From the NCBI GenBank assembly GCA_012932865.1, contig SAXG01000018.1, positions 372,001-436,000 on the forward strand: DNA of 64,000 bases, written 5' to 3'. Positions 44,096 to 56,837 of the stretch are shown here, piece after piece (position 1 is the first letter of the stretch; each line of letters opens with the position of its first letter). The notes below the pieces were generated by a model. The model ran no database searches. It worked only from the letters and a program-made list of their open reading frames with translations, and had not been told where the DNA came from. Made by a program: the position numbers and the translations under genes. Origin of the DNA: Amylostereum areolatum (lineage: Eukaryota > Basidiomycota > Agaricomycetes > Russulales > Stereaceae).

Positions 44096-45115
44096 TGTGT
44101 TGGTGGTAGAAAGCAGCGGGGAAGGACTGAAGAGCCTTCCTCCTGCGAGAGTGGCCTTTTTATGCCTTTGCCTTGCCTTCTTGAAGGGGCTCGAACGATG
44201 ATGCTGATCAGGCAAGGTAATGACGGGAAGGTCACAAGCGTAGTTCGAGCACGAGGACGCGGGGCCAACGGACATTGATCAGGCTTCGGGAAGAGACAAG
44301 TTTGGACTAGGAATAGGAGAAGAGCATCGCTGTAGGGGATCCGCAAGTGCTGGCCCGTAGTGCCACTTCAGAGTGTTCTCGTCCAACGTCAAAACGGAGA
44401 GTCGAAGGCGTAGATCCATCACTACCGCGCGGAATCAAACCACGCAGTGCTAAGCTTCCAGTCGAACGATTGGCGACGCTTTGGGTGTCTGAAAAGGCTG
44501 GGCTGAAGGCGCGTACCCACGAGAAGCGAATTTGATCCACATGGCGCTCGTTCATTCGAGGTGAATGGGGAATGGAACCGGAGTCGAACAACGAGGAATG
44601 CACAGAAGCGGACAAAGCAGCAGGTCGCATGGGACCAGAAGTGTCGGGTGTTCGCTCGGTCGCGGTTGGTCGCGGTTGGTCGCGGTGTGGGAAGGGCGAA
44701 ATGATGCGCTGATGAGAAGATGTGCGAGGCTAGCGCGATGTGACAATAAGAACGGCGACGAGGTGAGACTCTGTGAGACTCGGGTCAGACGGGGAGGGGA
44801 CTAGGGGCGACAATGCAAGGCGTGGTGGTGGTGGTGGGAAGAGAGATAGAGAACGGGGATGATCTCCGATCTCCGACCGGACGATCGGGGCTGTCGGGGA
44901 TCTCCCGAGTCTAAGTAAGTTTGTGGACGCATGGCGGGCCATCTCCGCCAAAGCGCGTTCGTTGTCCCCGGCGGCGATCTCCTGCCTCTCTTTCCCCTCC
45001 CACGACGTCGACGACGGCGACGACGACCCCGCCCGCTCATCTTCAACTTATTCCTATTATTTCGAGGTAATCTCGCATGCACCCTGACCCCGACCTTGTA
45101 ACCGACCGGCGCAGA
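44096..45115. other. Divergent promoter region
   Basis: This is the shared upstream region of the minus-strand expansin-like gene and the plus-strand F-box gene. It contains a 10-base unit GGTTGGTCGC repeated in tandem (about 44657-44688) and a GGTGGT run near 44825. No gene is supported. Confidence 0.45.
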
Positions 45116-47218
45116 ATGCCCCATGTAGCCCTCGACACCCTCCCTTACGACCTCCTTCTACATATCATCCACTCTCTCGACCTCCCTGACGCTTGCTCTC
45201 TCCAGCGCGTTCGTATTTCCTTCCATTTTACCTGCATTCTTTCTCACATCCGCCCATCAGACATGCAAGGCTCTCCACTACATCGTCCAGACCCGCCCCG
45301 TTCGCCGTCACCTCGCCGCCGCCGTCCTCCTCCGCTGTCGCCCACTCACCCTCAGAGGTTTCCAACGCCTCTCCGACCTCTCCAACGATCAAATATATCT
45401 CCACATCAAGAAAGCCACCCTCCTCGAACGTAGCTGGCTTCGCCGCACTCCCCGTCCCACTCCCTCCTTCCTCGCCCTCGACCCCCCGCCCCCGCCCCAT
45501 TGTTCCAGCTCTCCCACCAAACCAAATCGCCGATGGTACAAGGTCATCAGCACCCCTCCTCGCGAGAAACTCGAGTGGCTTTCGCCCATCACCGCCATTT
45601 ACAGCCTCTGCGCGACCCAGAGCGGCCGTCTCATCTGCTGGGATGTCGTCCGCGATATCCAGCTCGCCGAGTGGAGTACCGGCGGCCGTATGACCCTCTG
45701 GAAGTGTCGGGTCGAGTTCGATCAGAAGATGGTCTACTTCGTCATGGCCAAAGTCCTCTCCGCGGCCAAGTGCGTATGCTTCCCCTCCCGACCCATCCTC
45801 CCCTCGCTCATCATGCCCCCCACGTAGGGGCGACATTATCAGAACCGAATTTAGGGTCATGAAGGTCTGCTTTGCCGGTGCGGACGACCCGCCGACGTTC
45901 ACCGTTGTGAAGACGTTCGTGATCACCGGTTCTATCTTGAACATCTTCCTGCTCGACCCCGTGTCGCGGCTTCTGGCGGCTTACGTCTGGATCTCCGCTA
46001 CCCAATCCATCGCGCTCTATGTTCTCCTCGATTGGGACAAAGACGAGAGCGTGTTCATCGATACCGGTCTCAAATGCGTGCGTGCCCGTCTCCCCTCCTC
46101 CCTTTCTCAGCCTGTCCCGCTCCGCGTCATCCTAATTCCCCCTTTCCCCCTTCCTTTAGGTCCCTTTCGCCAATTGGTCATGCGTTCTCGCCGACCACGT
46201 TCTCGTCATGCACTGCGAAAGCGACACACACGCCTATCAATATTATTACCCCCTCCCCGTCCTCACCAAACACCGACATCCGACCTTCCTCGTGCTCCCG
46301 ACCTGCTTCCTCAAACCCACCTACACAACCGCCCGCGCCTTTCGTTTTCCCGTCCTCCCCCCCACCTCCTATCGCCCCGCCTTCCGCACTAACTACATCG
46401 GCATCACCAGCAACGGCGCCCACGAAATCGTGCTCAGGCCCCCGCCCCGCCCCGCTTTCCCCTTCCAAGACGGCCGCCCCCCGCCCAATCCGTTCCCGAG
46501 CCCGTGGCATCCCGAAGGCGCCCACTTCGTCCGACAGTGGTGGCCGACGCTTACGGATGTGCCCCGACTGAGCTGCACGGCCGTCCTCTATGCCCTCCAC
46601 GACTACCTCGCCCGCCGTTCCAAATACGTCCTCTCCCAGCATTACTTCTCCGTTCCCCTCCGCCCGTCGTCTCCCTTACGCGACCTGGTTTTGGACCCCT
46701 TGTCAGAGGCCGACCAGCCCATCGCCAACGACGAGGACGACGATGACAACGACGACGACATGCTCATGCGCAAGTGGTTCGTCAGCACCCCGTTCGAGAT
46801 CGTCACCGTCAACGTCGCCGACGTGGACGACCCCACCGGCGTCGCGCGCGAGCGCCCGCTCCTTGCGGTCGACTTTGGGCACGCGGTGTGGATCGAGCAC
46901 GCGGACGGGACGGACGACGGACCGTCCGAGGGCAGGCGTCTGCGCTTCGTGTCCTTCCCCAGCGTGCGCGTTCTCCCCGATGGCTCCGCTGTGCGCTCCG
47001 GCGTCGAACGCCATCGGGATACCGGCGGGAGCGAGGACGGCGAGGGCGGGGGAGGAGTGGAGGCGTACGAGATGGAGGGGCGCGTGCGCACGCTCGAGAT
47101 CCCGCTCGAGCTCGACCTACACCTGGTCGAGAGCGTCAATTTGGACCAGAGCCAGGGCGCGGTCCTGCTCTCCGTCTCGGAGCCCGAGGGCAAGGTCTTC
47201 ATCCTCTATTACGAGTGA
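45116..47218 (+). CDS. F-box protein
   Basis: Exons 45116-45208, 45261-45769, 45828-46077 and 46160-47218 give 636 residues. The N-terminal F-box (LDTLPYDLLLHIIHSLDLPD followed by ACSLQR and TCKALHYIV) would bind Skp1 in an SCF ubiquitin ligase. The rest is a WD-like or beta-rich region typical of Agaricomycete F-box proteins (strands such as GRLICWDVVRD), with an acidic DEDDDDNDDD patch near residue 475. The substrate is unknown. An alternative in-frame ATG at 45077 would add 13 residues. Confidence 0.83.
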
Positions 47219-47958
47219 TTCTTGTCTTTCCCCCCCCCTCGCTGCGCTGGTGAGCCCGAGGTGTCTGTGCTGTGTGTGTACGTTACTTTACTGGATTACC
47301 TGACTATACCATTACAGTTTTCTTTCTTTGCTTTGCTCGGTGGATTGGATGCGCTGTATCTCGTGGACGGGCGTGGATTGTTTTCACGCTTCGAGCCATC
47401 TACTTATCTCACCTCATTTGGAACAACTCGCGCTGTATTCATCATCAATGACACTCTCACACACAATCGATTCTTCGCCACCTACGTACTTAGCAATACA
47501 ATGACATGTCTTCGCATCTGTGGCGACTGAGTTGTGTAACGTAGTGTTATAAACGCATACTTGCTCAGCACAAAAACAGTACATTGACAGGACAATGAAA
47601 AGTGTCATTAATAAGACGGGATATATGGATGGAGACATAAGTATACGAAGATCTGCTCTCGTCGCCTAGGAGGAACAGGTATACTCATTGATAATAGGCC
47701 ACCCGGAGGCGGACACTCGTGGACCGGTACATGGCACTGCTTGCGCAGTTCGAGGGCAAGGGCGACAACGCGAAGGTCCTGGAGGAGATCAACGCTGTGC
47801 TGGATGCGTGCGCGCGCGCGTCGGCGTACGAGCTTGACTCGCAACACGGATGGGCGGGTATGAAGGGTTAGGCGCGCGGATCCTGTAAGAGGGAGTAAAT
47901 TAGCAGAATGTCGACGCAAAGGAACGGTGGACGCACTACTCCTCAATGAAGGACGACG
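47219..47958 (+). other. Intergenic stretch with an orphan exon-like frame
   Basis: Around 47713-47871 the plus strand reads a clean, protein-like stretch (RYMALLAQFEGKGDNAKV to the stop after GWAGMKG) of about 60 codons with no start or partner exon nearby. It looks like the remnant of the 3' exon of a lost gene. The rest shows nothing. Confidence 0.35.
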
Positions 47959-48550
47959 ATGAGTCGCCAATTTGCCACTTGCCCCACCACCGTCAACAAC
48001 GACCCTACTACGAAACCAACCCTAAACACCGTCTTGAATGCCTTAGCACTTACGGGTATCACCAGATTTCGAGTGTTTCGTATCCAGTCGAGTGTCCACA
48101 ACGACAAAAGCTTGAACCAGAAACGCCCGAGTCAAGGTTCTCTAGCATCAAGGTAAGATCCAGTTGCAAGCCACAAGCCCAGCGAAAGCAGCATTGAAAG
48201 CCCGAAGACAGTCCATAGATAATGGCGGGAATAACGAAGAAATGCAGGATGTGAAGAAGGGGGAAGACAAGAGGCAGCGACGCGCGTCGTTGCTGATGGA
48301 AGTCGAACATGTCGGAGCGTTTCGGATGCCTTCGGGAGTGGGACTTAGAGACTCCGCGGGAGCATTACTCAGCGAAAGCAGAGTCTGCTGGCCAGGCAAA
48401 ATTGCGACGTGGCTAGGACGTGGAGGAGTAGTGGAAGACAGATGGGACGAAGCCGCATCCGAGCTGTCAAATATTGCTGGGAGACATCTCGACATCACGT
48501 CGACATCAGCTCGAAGTTCCAGCTTTCTCACGGCTGACGTCGCCATCTAA
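47959..48550 (+). CDS. Hypothetical two-exon protein
   Basis: Exons 47959-48152 and 48208-48550 give 178 residues; the 55-base intron has a GTAAGA donor. The protein is basic in the middle (KKGEDKRQRRASLL, a possible nuclear signal or kinase site) and has no membrane segment or signal peptide. I do not recognise the family. The clean splice and even composition favour a real gene. Confidence 0.45.
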
Positions 48551-51096
48551 CCGTCAGCTGAGGTGGATGAAGATCACGGAATGGATTGGGCCAGAGGCCC
48601 TACCAGTCTGCACACACGAAGTATAATGAAAATCAGGGTTTCGGCCCTTGCCAAAGGGCCTCATCAGGGGTCTTGCGGCTGACCCGACCCCCCTAACTTA
48701 CCACCCGGTGCGGTGTAGTCATACAAGACGGCATCTCACCATCCTGCGCCACCCTTCGCGCCGCACATGCTGCTCCAAATCTGGGTGAGAAGTCTACTCG
48801 GATGTCAACATTGACGAAAAGAACGTACAGTCCCCAGTTGACGTTAGCCATGAAATGATGGATGGCGCGGGTGGATGGGTGGCAAGAACGAGCGACTTGG
48901 GGGGAGGGCAGAGATGAGAGACTGGGAAGTGGAACGTGAATGTTCGGAGGTAGAAATAGGGACAAAAGACATGTCTAACCAGCATCTCCCGAGCGCCACT
49001 TCTCACCTCGATGCCAGTCAATCTGACTGGCAGAGCCTGTCGATAAGGCGTGTTAATTGACACTCCGTCTGTGGGAGAGCGGTCCTTTTAGCGCGAGATT
49101 TCTCGTGGCTTTGAGAGTGGACCAGCCGATGGAGACAGCATCGTCACTGCCGTCCTCGACATGCCGGTGGTCCATCGGCGACACCCAACGATCGCGTATG
49201 CGTTTTATCATCTTGGAGCGAGAGCTCGAAGGGCGAGTCGTCTGAGAGTTGAGAGTTGAACGTTGAAGTTTGAGCCTGAAGGAGAGCTAGCTGAAACTGA
49301 GGTCGTCCTCTTCTCCAACGAGCTCCTTATATACCCCTCCTACCCTCAACTTGTCCCTGAGGCTCGTCCAATCATAAGCCGTCGAGTCGGCGATGGCGCT
49401 GCTTGTGGCGTCCGGGTCCTTCTGTTTCTCCGTGCGTTATTGTGCGAGGCGTCGTTCCGGTCCCGAGCTCCTTCACAGCCCGCGGGCTGTCCTTGGATAA
49501 AATTGAACCTGAGTTTCCTGAGAGCGCCGAAACGGAGACATGGTCGACGGTAGCACGTTTGTGTTCTGTTGAGCCCTGCGATCCGCCACGTCGTTCCTGA
49601 TTTTCCGGGGCCTTGTACTCGTTTGGGCGTAACTGGTAATCTCTAGAGACGTTCGAGTGGAAGGGTCATGAACCGGAAAACAAGGACACCACAGCGTCAC
49701 TCACTGGCACAAATTCCGTATCAACCCATCCTTGCCTTTCCTAGTGCTTGCCTCGCGGTATGGTGTTCCCAACCGTCAACGTGATGTTACACAAGATGGA
49801 TAAAAACACTGGATGAACGAATGCATCCTGGAACACGGTTAAGAAAATAGTCGTCGAATGAGTGCGAAGACGCCTGCGAAGACTGGCGCTGATTGGGGGC
49901 GAAGTCCCGAGACCTTTAGAGCCACGAAGACCGAGGCTTCTATAAGTACAACAACTTACGGAAATATGATCAAGGCAGAAAAATGACGAAAAAACGAAAG
50001 ACACTGCGCAAAACGCGTCTACCCCTGCTGGAAGGTGGTGTCGCATCGATCATCTCGCTAGCGTCGGGTTCGTACACGGATGAATTTTTTAAAGATCTAT
50101 CCATCTGTAAGTATCAGAAAAAACTGAACAGGCCAGTGAAATTTACGGAATGCGTATCTTATACAGGCTTGAACTGTATAGTTGGACTACAATATGACAA
50201 TCTAGCATGGCGGTCTGGTCATCATACTTGAAGACGAGCGAGACGCGGCTTTCAAATGTGTCCAGATGCAAAAAGGTATTTCTTGGAGTGTGACGAACGA
50301 AGACCTGATGGAGACTCACGAGAGCAACCGGAGCGACACGGTCACGTGACGTACAATGTCTGAGATAGTCATCATGCCATCAAGTACACGGCGCACTTCA
50401 AAATGAAGTGATCAATATTATAATTTATTGGGCCAAGTCTTGCCAGTGCCACTGGGTACTACTGCCAGGCGCCCAAGTGCCGGTAGGCTCACATGACCCC
50501 CCCCCCACCTTGAATGTTGGACCGAGACTTGGGAAGTTCAGGCAGACTCAGAGACGGACTCCGTCGACTGAACCTCCAAATCGATCTTTATGTGATTTGC
50601 TTGCGCCGTCGCCGTTACGATAACTTGGCGGCCTCCCAGATCTAACTTAGCTATATAGTTGCGATACTCCAAGACACGCGAGTTATATGCTCCATTTACG
50701 TCCAGAAGTCTGGGCGAACCAGTGCGTGCCATTTGACGCAGAAAAGACTTGGGACGCGGATATAGTGGAGGTAAGCATCCGAGTATAGTATTTTACTATG
50801 TACTTATGCTACGATCCATACATGTCACGGTCCATACAGTAGCAATAGAAGCAGTTGTCCTATCAAAAGACTAGACAAGAATAGAGGAAGCAGTGTTCAC
50901 CATGGGTGTATATCGGAGCAAGATATTCAAGATGGGAAGCGGAAACCTTAACATGTACGTCGCGTGCAAGCCACGTGGGGTCCGGCGCTAGCCTTGTCAG
51001 TTGTCAAACTACGATGGATCCCGACACCGACGCATGCGTTCTCCCCCCTAGTTATCGGCATCGACGACATCAAGCTCTACAAAAAGAAGACCTGGA
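48551..51096. other. Intergenic stretch
   Basis: About 2.5 kb without a supported gene. Minus-strand frames at 49741-50046 (hydrophobic, FLTVFQDAFVHPVFLSIL) and 50538-50732 look slightly protein-like but have no start, partner exon or known motif. Confidence 0.4.
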
Positions 51097-51766
51097 TCAA
51101 AATCCTGCATGATTGACCAGTAGATGGGTCCACAAACCAATATCGCCGACGCTGGCGACGTCCGGAAGAGGCAGGAATGCTACACCGCCGGCGGCGGCCA
51201 CCGCATGAATCGGAACAGCTACGGGGGGGACTTGCTGATCAATGGCGATCTGCGAGCAAGCACAAGAGCGAGGAATTAGGTTCTACGGCAACAGTACTGA
51301 TAGAGTAGAACACACCTGTATGACGCGCCGGAGGTCGTCGACATCACGCTTAAGACGGCAAAGCTTGCAGCTCAAGCCACACAAGACGACCGCCACCAGC
51401 TGTTTGAAGACGGTGGTGGCACCGTTTGCTTGCAAGCGAAGAGTGATGAAGCGACGTTCCAACCTGGGACAGGTCAGCGCGCCAGCACAAGCAAAATCGG
51501 AAAGCCCACGCACGCCTCAAGTCCAGCAAGCACGTTGTGTGCGCCAAGGTCGACGTTGTGGTCCAAGGCGACTTGGAAACATTCTTCGACTTGGTCCCAG
51601 GCGCGTTCCACATCGCCGACGAGGTTGAGCGGAAAAATTTCACCATCGTCATGAGGCAAGGAACCACTCCGATTATCGCCAACACGGTGCCAACAATGGT
51701 CAAAATTCCACTCCAGTCGAGGGTGGGAGTACTTTGGCTGGCAGTGGAAGCTGGGAACAATTGCAT
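51097..51766 (-). pseudogene. Three-exon membrane-segment protein, paralogue 1, one frame break
   Basis: Exons 51514-51766, 51316-51463 and 51097-51249 with introns of 50 and 66 bases. The start MQLFPASTASQSTPTLDW is followed by a membrane segment (ILTIVGTVLAIIGVVPCL). Then the frame must change by one base at a TTTTT run near 51640 to continue as LVGDVERAWDQVEECFQVAL, which matches the other paralogues. Exon 2 contains a second hydrophobic segment and LCRLKRDVDDLRRVIQ; exon 3 opens IAID, like IAMD in paralogue 2. The single-base loss may be a mutation or an assembly error. Confidence 0.55.
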
Positions 51767-53532
51767 GGTGTGCTTCAAGAGACGGCAGGTTCTTTCGGAA
51801 TGCGCGGACGGTGGTGGTGAAGGGAGAAACGGCGACTCGCGTTGGGCGCAGAACTGGGAACGATGGATCAATCCGAGCGACAATGTATTGGGGGATGAAT
51901 ATTATTGGGGACAGCCATGGACCAACAACACAGCTCCAGAGTCCAACACCTTCGACAACATCAAAGCGGGTAGACCCTAGTCCACGGACCAGACCTCGTC
52001 TTCACCAACGTTGAGGCCGAGCTGATGACAGGTGATGGCCACGACGATGAGAGAAGACTGAGTAGAACTCACCTCGCATGTCCCTGATCCAAGTACCCTC
52101 CTCGTTAGATGAGGTTTCGACGTGTGGGAAGACGCCGCCGCGGGGGGTCGAAGGATATCTTGTGCGACTGCTGGGATATCCCCTCCAGATATCCTTCCAC
52201 CAGCTGAGATATCTCATCGAGATATCCTCCCGCGATATCCTGGGGAAGGAAGGATAGTAATATTGGGAGGGGGAGGAAGTGACATGGTCGAGGGAATTGA
52301 ACTGTCATCATAGTCCAGTGCGAGAAGATACGAGTATCGCGAATGAAGCGCCTTTGAAGAAGATAAAAGTTGGAGGCGAGAACGGGAGAAAGAGATCGTA
52401 CTTCACTGGGAGGTACTTATTACCGTGCAGTGGGTATCATTCTCCGATAGCTTGGCGACCTCCGCTCTAACGTTCCCTCCACGCTGGGAATCTTCGGGCG
52501 CGATGAAACGTCGAAGCACGATCACGGTAGGCTCTGTCCTAGCTCCCGATATTAGCCTTCCAGATGCCCCCAAACAGGAAAGATCCTTAGACACTCGGGA
52601 GCATCCGCATAGCTGGCAAACAGCATGCCTGTTCGGACAACACTCACAACGTAGATGATGCCTCGTTGACACAAACTCTTCCACATGAAGGCAAGTACCT
52701 GACCAGCAAAGGCATACTTACCGTCGACCGGCGGAAGTACCGAGGTACTAAACCTCCAAAGATCCCGAAACGCCATCTCCGAAGTCGTGCCCAATTGTAT
52801 GTATCCATATGCACGCCGGCGCATCGGTACCATCGTCCATGGGAAGGGGCTTGTTGACGTTGATGTGTGTGCGGTAAACGCGGAGATTCCAAACTTCAAA
52901 TTTGAAAGGATGAACAGATGTTCTGAGATGTTCTGAGGATTATATGCCTGCATGTTCTATGAAGACGATCGTCGGCGCCGCCTGCAGTGCCTTCGTAATT
53001 TATGTGAGGACAGTATGGCAAATTTACCAGTAGTTCATGCGTTGTGCTTGTTGCATCAGTACAATGCACGCAGGCGTGTCGAGGCACCGTTCAGCGGAAA
53101 CGATGAGATCAATTGAATGAATAGCAAAATAACAATGTTGACGCGTCTTGCGGGATCGGATATTGCTGATTCAACGTTGCCACGTTGTGGTTTTGCCACT
53201 CTGATGTCCGGAAATCCTCGTCGAGATCTCCTCGCACTCCGGGGGAACGACAAGACCAGATGAGAACGTGAGTAGAAGATTGTACACATACAAGACTAGA
53301 CGTTCGCCAACAGATTCATTGACTATAGGCGGATAGTTACAATAGGATAAATCAAGCTGGGATCTTGCATAACGTGCACGCATACGGTCCTATGACAAAA
53401 GCCTGAGAAGATCTCATGAGCAACACGATGCCAGAAGAGTGCCAGAAGACGCACATAATCACGAAGTTGGGTTACAATGGAAGGATTGACCTGTCACACC
53501 TGTTGCACACCATCACCTCGGCGGCAGCCCCT
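51767..53532. other. Intergenic stretch with GATATC cluster
   Basis: Besides the cluster at 52154-52239 no gene is supported. A minus-strand frame at 52552-52953 is open for about 130 codons but shows no motif and no paralogue signature. Confidence 0.4.
52154..52239. promoter_or_regulatory. Cluster of six GATATC palindromes
   Basis: GATATC starts at 52154, 52175, 52188, 52208, 52221 and 52234, so neighbouring copies are 13 or 20-21 bases apart. The bases between are not repeated, so this is not a simple tandem repeat. It lies about 390 bases upstream of the minus-strand gene at 51766. A binding-site array is an inference. Confidence 0.5.
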
Positions 53533-54112
53533 TCAAGGCGCCACGCGGTCAGCGCATTCTCTCGACAAAAACAGATCGAGCCCACCTCGCCAGTGGATAC
53601 CAGAAGCTGCCGCTTGGATTGGATGACCGCCGGTCTGGGTCTTCGTCGCGGAAACATCCATGGCGATCTGTGGGTCGAAGAAGGAATCCACCATGATGAG
53701 ACGATGCGAACGGAATGACAGGTTCTACTTACGACGACTCTCTGATGGAGGCATCGGGCTGAGTATTCAAGGAGGAGGATGTAAGGTAGAAGGAGAAAAG
53801 CTTTGACAGGTTGCAAAGTGTGAACTTGGCGACGCAATTTCTCGTACATGTTCTCAATTCTACACAGCACCGTTATAGAAAGACAAGCTATAGAAGAGGA
53901 AAGAACGCGCACTGGAGCAATGAGACATGTATTTCGGGGAGAAGGACCACACCATGGCCAGTCGCGACCAGAAAGTCCTCGCTGACATCCTCCAATACAC
54001 CCTGAACGACTTCGATGCGGCGCCATGGTCCGTAGCAGCGCACAAAGTTCGCGGCGGAGAGCACGAGGCCGACGGCGTTGCAAATTGTGCCGAAGATGTC
54101 GTAGGTGGACAT
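53533..54112 (-). CDS. Three-exon membrane-segment protein, paralogue 2
   Basis: Exons 53913-54112, 53733-53859 and 53533-53667 give 153 residues, with introns of 53 and 65 bases. Start MSTYDIFGTICNAVGLVLSA with the first hydrophobic segment, then RIEVVQGVLEDVSEDFLVA. Exon 2 (127 bases) has a second hydrophobic stretch (VKAFLLLPYILLLEYSA). Exon 3 begins IAMD and is polar. Intron phases and the 127-base second exon equal those of the gene at 57440. The frame is open further upstream to 54205, so a longer N-terminus is possible. I do not recognise the family. Confidence 0.62.
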
Positions 54113-56837
54113 GACGAGAAGAATGCGGATGATATGTCCCAGGATGAGCTCGAGGAAGAATCCATTGTGGGCGTCTGTGGGTGGTGGGAAACCTAGGAAG
54201 GCCACGAGGCCATGACATTGTCAACTCGGGATAGTCAACACTTTTACCATTGCACTCGACTGGACGTGACAAGATGGTGTCGGGTTGCCCCCATGGGATA
54301 AAAAGGTATACAGCATGGTTTGTTAACGCGGCGACCAAGGTATTTAAACTTTGCTTGTCCTTCTCGGGATAGACCTCGGAACTTGGAATGCCTGCGACGA
54401 TCGAGCATCCGTGACCACCTTTCATCGAATTTGTTACGAAACGAACAGGGAGGCATCGAGGGAAAACATGTCTTGGGATCCGGAATCCTTTTACCAAGAT
54501 GGCCGTGCGACGGAGTTGCAGTGGAACTGCTCAGAAACCAACGGCTATCCTAGAGTAAACCCTTGGCCACAGACGGGTTTGGCACAAATCTGGTCGTTAC
54601 CGTCGGCTCAGCCCTCCTTGGTGAACCTACGGTGAGGCCCCTTGGAAGGAAGTCGGACTGCCGATCACCACAAAAGGCCGTCCAGGATGTCAATCGACTC
54701 GCGAGATCTGGGCATAAACGTCGTAAGTCAAGCACGGTCGCTAACACAAGCATTGGAGTACACACGAAGATCCAGCTCGACTAAAACCAAAAATTGGCCG
54801 TTGAATGGATCTTGCGCGCGAAGGCAAACAATCAGCGACAAGCATGGTGCGTGAAGTTCATTTGATTCCTGTCAAATCAGCACTGCTCGTGAGAATTGCC
54901 CACCCAAACATACTACGACACCAAGAGCTAACATTCAAACGCAGCAGAAGCGAGAAAATAACGAACAGGGCAGGCGACGGCGACGGCGTGTCATGAGAAT
55001 CATCACAATGTCAAGATCACAACCCATCAGGTTGGCAATCGCAAGCCTCTGCTAGGCCTCATACCCTATCAGCCAACAACGAACAACTATGACGAGGCGA
55101 GGAAACAAGGAAGAGGGGGAGGAGAGGATTACACGAGTAACACGACGAACCTTTGGGCGGCTTGAATAGTTCTCTCAGTCACATGTCGGCCATTGGGTGG
55201 GTGTATCAAACTCGTAGAGGTTCGCATGGAGGAAAGCGGGGCAACAGAGGTTGTCAACACTATCTGAACGTCAGGCTGGAATTATCCAACGCGGAGAATG
55301 TAAAACGATCTCTCCGCCCAAATTCTCGGGAATACTGTTAGAATGCCGGCCGCCAATGGCCATGGAACGGCCTTTTTTTGGTTACCGACTATGAGGACAA
55401 CTGACAAAATTTGGGACGAAGGCAACGCGCCCCGGCGATGAACTTGTTCTCCGACCACAACCACGATCCTTTCGTTTCGATTTTGTTGCGAGTATGAGTA
55501 CCTGCAAGCCACTTTTAATCATGAAGCTTGAAGGTATAGTACAATAGTTCAATATCGTCTACCAAGGTACGCATCACCGTGTACCACTAACTCGCGTTTG
55601 GATGACGAGATTTTCAGTTCATTGTAACATTACACCAGTGGTCGGCGCGGCGAGCACGCAGATCGAATGCACTCGACTGTCGAGTACAGAAGTCACGAAA
55701 TTCTAGCGCGTTCGGCGCATGAGTCCAACCGTCTATGCATCGACACCCTGGAGTCTGGACGGCCCAACGCGTGCCTCCGTCCATCGTAAACTCCCTGTAT
55801 GCTCTGAAGTCTAGCAAGGCCGCAGGCGTACTCATTGTGCGTATTATCCATGGTGATCCCGAAACTGAACTCCAGATAGCGAGCTCACAGCATCGCATCG
55901 GAAGCATGGTAACTGGTGAGCCGAGAGAACAAGTTCACTAACACATAGCATTCAGACTACTGCTATCAGGTCTCTTTAAACCACAGCTCTGGCGTATCTG
56001 CCACCTACTCTGGTACTCGCCAAGGATCCTCCTAGCTTTGGCGGTACTTGCTTACTTTCAAATACAGCACTCTTACACCGTTTACGTCTAAAAGCTCTGT
56101 ACTATCACAAATCCTGGTACTTGAATTATTAGTGGTCCGTACAAACGGTTTGACGAGCTTATCGCGGCACAACACGCGGGATGAGGGCTCTGTTGTCACC
56201 TGTCCAACACCTACGTAACTCGCGCTTCTACTTCCTTATAGTCCACATGGACCCATAGCCTCCCATTGTGTATCGCCCCCCCCCCTCCTTGGAATTCCCT
56301 AATCGATGCGTGCTTCCAGCTCTACCAATGGGCGCAACGGTGTGCACGTTATGTGTACCGCCCCTTGAGGGACCAGCTTCCGGACCAGTGTACGACACAA
56401 GAGGCGCGGTACGAGGGGACTTTCTTCTCACCCTCGTTCGTACCACCCCAAAATCCACTAATCGTGTGAGGCCGCCTTACCATTGCCTTCGCGCTGTAAA
56501 ACGCAACGTCGGGAGACGGAGGGGGTCTCGAGGTCTACCGATCAAACGATATCAACTGACGGTGCAGGGATCACCATACCAAGTCCATTAGACGAGTATA
56601 GATCTACAGCAACCTTATCATACTCGAAATGCTCCCCCTCTTCAACACACGTACAACCAATCACTAGTCAGGGGTGAGGTGTGGCCTTGAGTATATGAGG
56701 GGTATGCGAGGCGAAACAAGAGAAAATGTGCAGTCGTAAACATAGTAGAAGTCCGCGCCAGTCTACGTCCAGGAAGTCATAAGCGTACAGCTTCTACACC
56801 TCAAGAAAGTACAAATGCTTACAAGTTACTCTTGGGA
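54113..56837. other. Intergenic stretch
   Basis: About 2.7 kb without a supported gene. Frames at 54351-54635 and 55614-55941 were examined on both strands; none has a recognisable feature or splice partner. Confidence 0.4.

Noticed and set aside
44657..44688. Tandem 10-base repeat GGTTGGTCGC
   Set aside because: A short local duplication of about three units in a promoter region, with no further structure.
49741..50046. Minus-strand hydrophobic open frame
   Set aside because: Protein-like in part, but without an acceptable start, splice partner or family motif; kept only as a remark in the intergenic entry.
52552..52953. Minus-strand open frame of about 130 codons
   Set aside because: It lacks the exon pattern and hydrophobic segments of the neighbouring paralogue family and has no motif.
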